A stretch of 64,000 nucleotides of DNA, from NCBI GenBank assembly GCA_963748095.1, contig CAVVIO010000045.1, positions 1 through 64,000 of the forward strand, given 5' to 3'. The DNA is from CAVVIO01 sp963748095 (GTDB taxonomy: Bacteria > Bacteroidota > Bacteroidia > Bacteroidales > UBA10428). A program made the position numbers and the translations under genes. The notes under the pieces were generated by a model. The model was not told the origin of the DNA, ran no database searches, and saw nothing but the letters and a program-made list of their open reading frames with translations. Positions 62,208-64,000 of the stretch are shown here, in pieces (position 1 is the stretch's first letter; each line of letters opens with the position of its first letter).

Positions 62208-63224
62208 ATGGGAAGAATAAAATATATACTGTTGTTTTTAAGTTTATGTGGTTTTTCTGCAAGTGCGCAGCAATTCCCTGTATACGATCAGTATATGATG
62301 AATGCATTCCTGTTAAACCCGGCAGTTGCAGGGCATGAGGGGTACACATCTGTAAATCTGACAACCAGGGTTCAATGGCTCGGATTAAAAGATGCACCGA
62401 AAACCTATGCTTTAAGTGCGCAGACAAGGCTGCTAAAAAACAGTTTTATTTCAAGCCGTGCCTCTGTACGTTCCCGCCAGCGGATGAAAAGCCGTAGCGG
62501 ACGTGTAGGATTGGGAGGTTACCTTTTTAGTGACCAGAATGGCGCTTTTAACCGTACAGGTTTTCAGTTAACCTATGCTTATCATCTTACGCTTAGCAGA
62601 TCGCAATTATCTTTTGCAACTTCATTAACCGGTTTTCAGTTTAAGATCAATCCGGATAAAATATACCTGCTTGACAATGCAGACGCTTTGTATAACAGTT
62701 CCAGAAAATCTTCCTTTATTCCTGATGCAAATTTTGGGATTTACTTTTCCAACAGGAATATATATGCAGGTTTTTCCGTTCAGCAATTATTTCAGAGTAA
62801 TTTTAAACTGAGCGATTCACAGGGAATTAAATTTGAGATGGTCAGACATTATTATCTCATGGCCGGATACCGGTTCGATATGATCGATTTCCTTTATATA
62901 GAACCATCCTTCCTTTTTAAATCAACCGAAGCATTCAATGCTCAGGGAGATATCAACGTGAAATTCTATTTTAAGGAAGATTACTGGGCAGGTATCACTT
63001 ATCGCACTGGTGGGGGTTATGAGGTTTCCGATAAGTCGTTGGGAGGTAAAGGTTCTTCTATTATTATCATGGGCGGTGCCCGTGTCGATAAATTTTATTT
63101 TGGCTATGCTTTCGATTACACATTAAGCAGCATTCAACGTCACAGTATCGGGTCTCATGAATTAATGCTGGCAGTTAAATTTGGTGACAACGCCCGCCGC
63201 TATCGCTGGCTGAACCGTTATTAA
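62208..63224 (+). CDS. PorP/SprF-family type IX secretion outer-membrane protein
   Basis: The protein has 338 residues and a signal peptide (KYILLFLSLCGFSASAQ). It has the family start FPVYDQYMMNAFLLNPAVAGHEGYTSVNLTTRVQW, then G-L-G-G-Y-L-F, F-G-I-Y-F-S-N-x-N-I-Y-A-G-F-S, and the C-terminal beta-barrel strands YWAGITYRTG and FYFGYAFDYTLSSI ending in ELMLAVKF. PorP/SprF proteins work with the T9SS to deliver and hold type B sorting-domain proteins such as the one encoded 145 bases upstream. In gliding Flavobacterium SprF serves SprB. The gene is intact and ends the locus, convergent with the gene at 63240. Confidence 0.92.
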   Translation: MGRIKYILLFLSLCGFSASAQQFPVYDQYMMNAFLLNPAVAGHEGYTSVNLTTRVQWLGLKDAPKTYALSAQTRLLKNSFISSRASVRSRQRMKSRSGRVGLGGYLFSDQNGAFNRTGFQLTYAYHLTLSRSQLSFATSLTGFQFKINPDKIYLLDNADALYNSSRKSSFIPDANFGIYFSNRNIYAGFSVQQLFQSNFKLSDSQGIKFEMVRHYYLMAGYRFDMIDFLYIEPSFLFKSTEAFNAQGDINVKFYFKEDYWAGITYRTGGGYEVSDKSLGGKGSSIIIMGGARVDKFYFGYAFDYTLSSIQRHSIGSHELMLAVKFGDNARRYRWLNRY

Positions 63225-63239
63225 TCTTCCACTGGTTTT

Positions 63240-64000
63240 TTAATTTTTCTGAATTTTGTCAAGGTAACTTTTGAATGTGCCCGGTGTAATAGTATGTATT
63301 TCGTACTTGTAGCTTAGCAGTTTTACAAGTTTTCCACTCCCGTCATATTCCCGGTAAATATTCAAACTACCGTGCGGATAATATTTATATTCCATGTGCT
63401 TTAATGGTTTATTATCATTACCGGTTACTACTTTCTTAACAAGTTGCCCCGAATCGTTATACATGTAATTTGTGAGAATTTCCTCACTGTGCCCGTCACG
63501 ATATTTTTTTTGGTTGATTTGCTGATTTAAAAGGTCATTATTATAACTAATAGTTTTTATCTCCGATTTTAAATCAGAACCAGAACGGGATTTATATTTG
63601 TACGATTCTTTGATTGGTTTTCCCTGCAGATTATAATAATACCTTGCTGAAACGTTGACTTTGTTATCGTTATTGAATTGTTTACAACTGAGTTTTTTCC
63701 CGTCGGAGTAATTGTAAATATTTTTCTGATATTCAACAATACTATTGCCTGAATTTTTAAATATGGCATCTTCTGTTTTATTACCAAAATTATCATAAGT
63801 GTACTTATTCAGACATTTCAACGAATCTGAACTTGAATAACATTCTTTGGTATATAGTCGTGAATCTTTATAGAAATACCATATGTAAGAACTTAACTGG
63901 TGCAAACTGTCATCGAAAAAATACTGCCGTAACACATTGTCATTCATATCCTTCACTGTTTGACAAATTACCCAGTATTTAGGGGTATGTTTACCATTAA
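63240..64000 (-). CDS. Unidentified protein with YD-like repeats, 5' end beyond window
   Basis: The frame is open from the right edge to the stop at 63240, about 253 residues visible. The first residues, upstream of any start codon, read GKHTPKYWVICQTVKDMND. It has repeated Y-x-Y/D-x-x-G-K/N-x-x-E units (NKYTYDNFGNKTED, YNYSDGKKLSCKQF, NLQGKPIKESYKY, YMYNDSGQLVKKV and YREYDGSGKLVKLLSYKYE). These recall the wall/RHS YD repeat or the YwqK-like MORN units. I cannot assign a function. It is convergent with the PorP/SprF gene, with only 15 bases between stops. Confidence 0.55.
   Translation of the reverse strand, partial: NGKHTPKYWVICQTVKDMNDNVLRQYFFDDSLHQLSSYIWYFYKDSRLYTKECYSSSDSLKCLNKYTYDNFGNKTEDAIFKNSGNSIVEYQKNIYNYSDGKKLSCKQFNNDNKVNVSARYYYNLQGKPIKESYKYKSRSGSDLKSEIKTISYNNDLLNQQINQKKYRDGHSEEILTNYMYNDSGQLVKKVVTGNDNKPLKHMEYKYYPHGSLNIYREYDGSGKLVKLLSYKYEIHTITPGTFKSYLDKIQKN

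Noticed and set aside
1..64000. tRNA, rRNA, CRISPR arrays, insertion sequences, integrase or prophage genes.
   Set aside because: I looked in the intergenic regions and found no cloverleaf, no regularly spaced repeats and no transposase or integrase motifs.

Overview
The window looks like a Bacteroidota chromosome, most likely Bacteroidales or Marinilabiliales. The evidence is one giant periplasmic-sensor regulator of the hybrid two-component type, a second sensor kinase of related build, a PorP/SprF protein beside a type IX secretion (T9SS) type B sorting-domain protein, SprB-type repeats, AT-rich intergenic DNA and little sign of Shine-Dalgarno sites. I saw no rRNA, tRNA, CRISPR array, insertion sequence or prophage.

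Layout. 1-8.5 kb: a modular secreted pectinesterase (minus strand, running off the left edge) faces a divergent hybrid two-component regulator. 8.7-14.5 kb: a broken outer-membrane barrel gene, a cysteine-cluster protein, a response regulator/kinase/PepSY-like trio and a damaged small secreted protein. 15-23.5 kb (minus): a GH3 beta-xylosidase-type enzyme, then an operon for oxidative pentonate use: IlvD/Edd dehydratase, GntP permease, 2-keto-3-deoxypentonate dehydratase and 2-oxoglutarate semialdehyde dehydrogenase. 23.7-29.2 kb: an amino-acid permease, a two-domain AcvB/VirJ-like protein and small housekeeping genes. 29.7-33.1 kb: a propeller sensor kinase without receiver or DNA-binding domain. 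33.2-40.2 kb (minus): odhA-odhB-dpaL-ggt. 40.5-47.1 kb: an Nfn-type transhydrogenase operon with a dihydroorotate-dehydrogenase-like gene, divergent from a membrane transhydrogenase operon (pntAA-pntAB-pntB). 47.5-63.2 kb: five co-directional genes that look like a T9SS-dependent surface assembly. The right edge holds the 3' part of an unidentified gene.

How the genes work together. The pentonate operon would deliver 2-oxoglutarate, which the OdhAB enzymes 13 kb away could oxidise. The Nfn and Pnt systems both exchange reducing power between NADH and NADPH, one with ferredoxin and one with the ion gradient. In the surface locus, three successive exported proteins lack a sorting domain and end in nearly the same short motif (P-x-T-G-P-x-Y-H-I/V-x-N). 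The fourth gene encodes the type B sorting-domain protein and the fifth its PorP/SprF partner. This is my best candidate for an undescribed system.

Caution. Ten genes are interrupted by about two dozen frameshifts. Nearly every one I could resolve is repaired by removing a single base. That suggests insertion-type sequencing error more than real gene decay, so broken genes are annotated as whole genes with the lesions noted.
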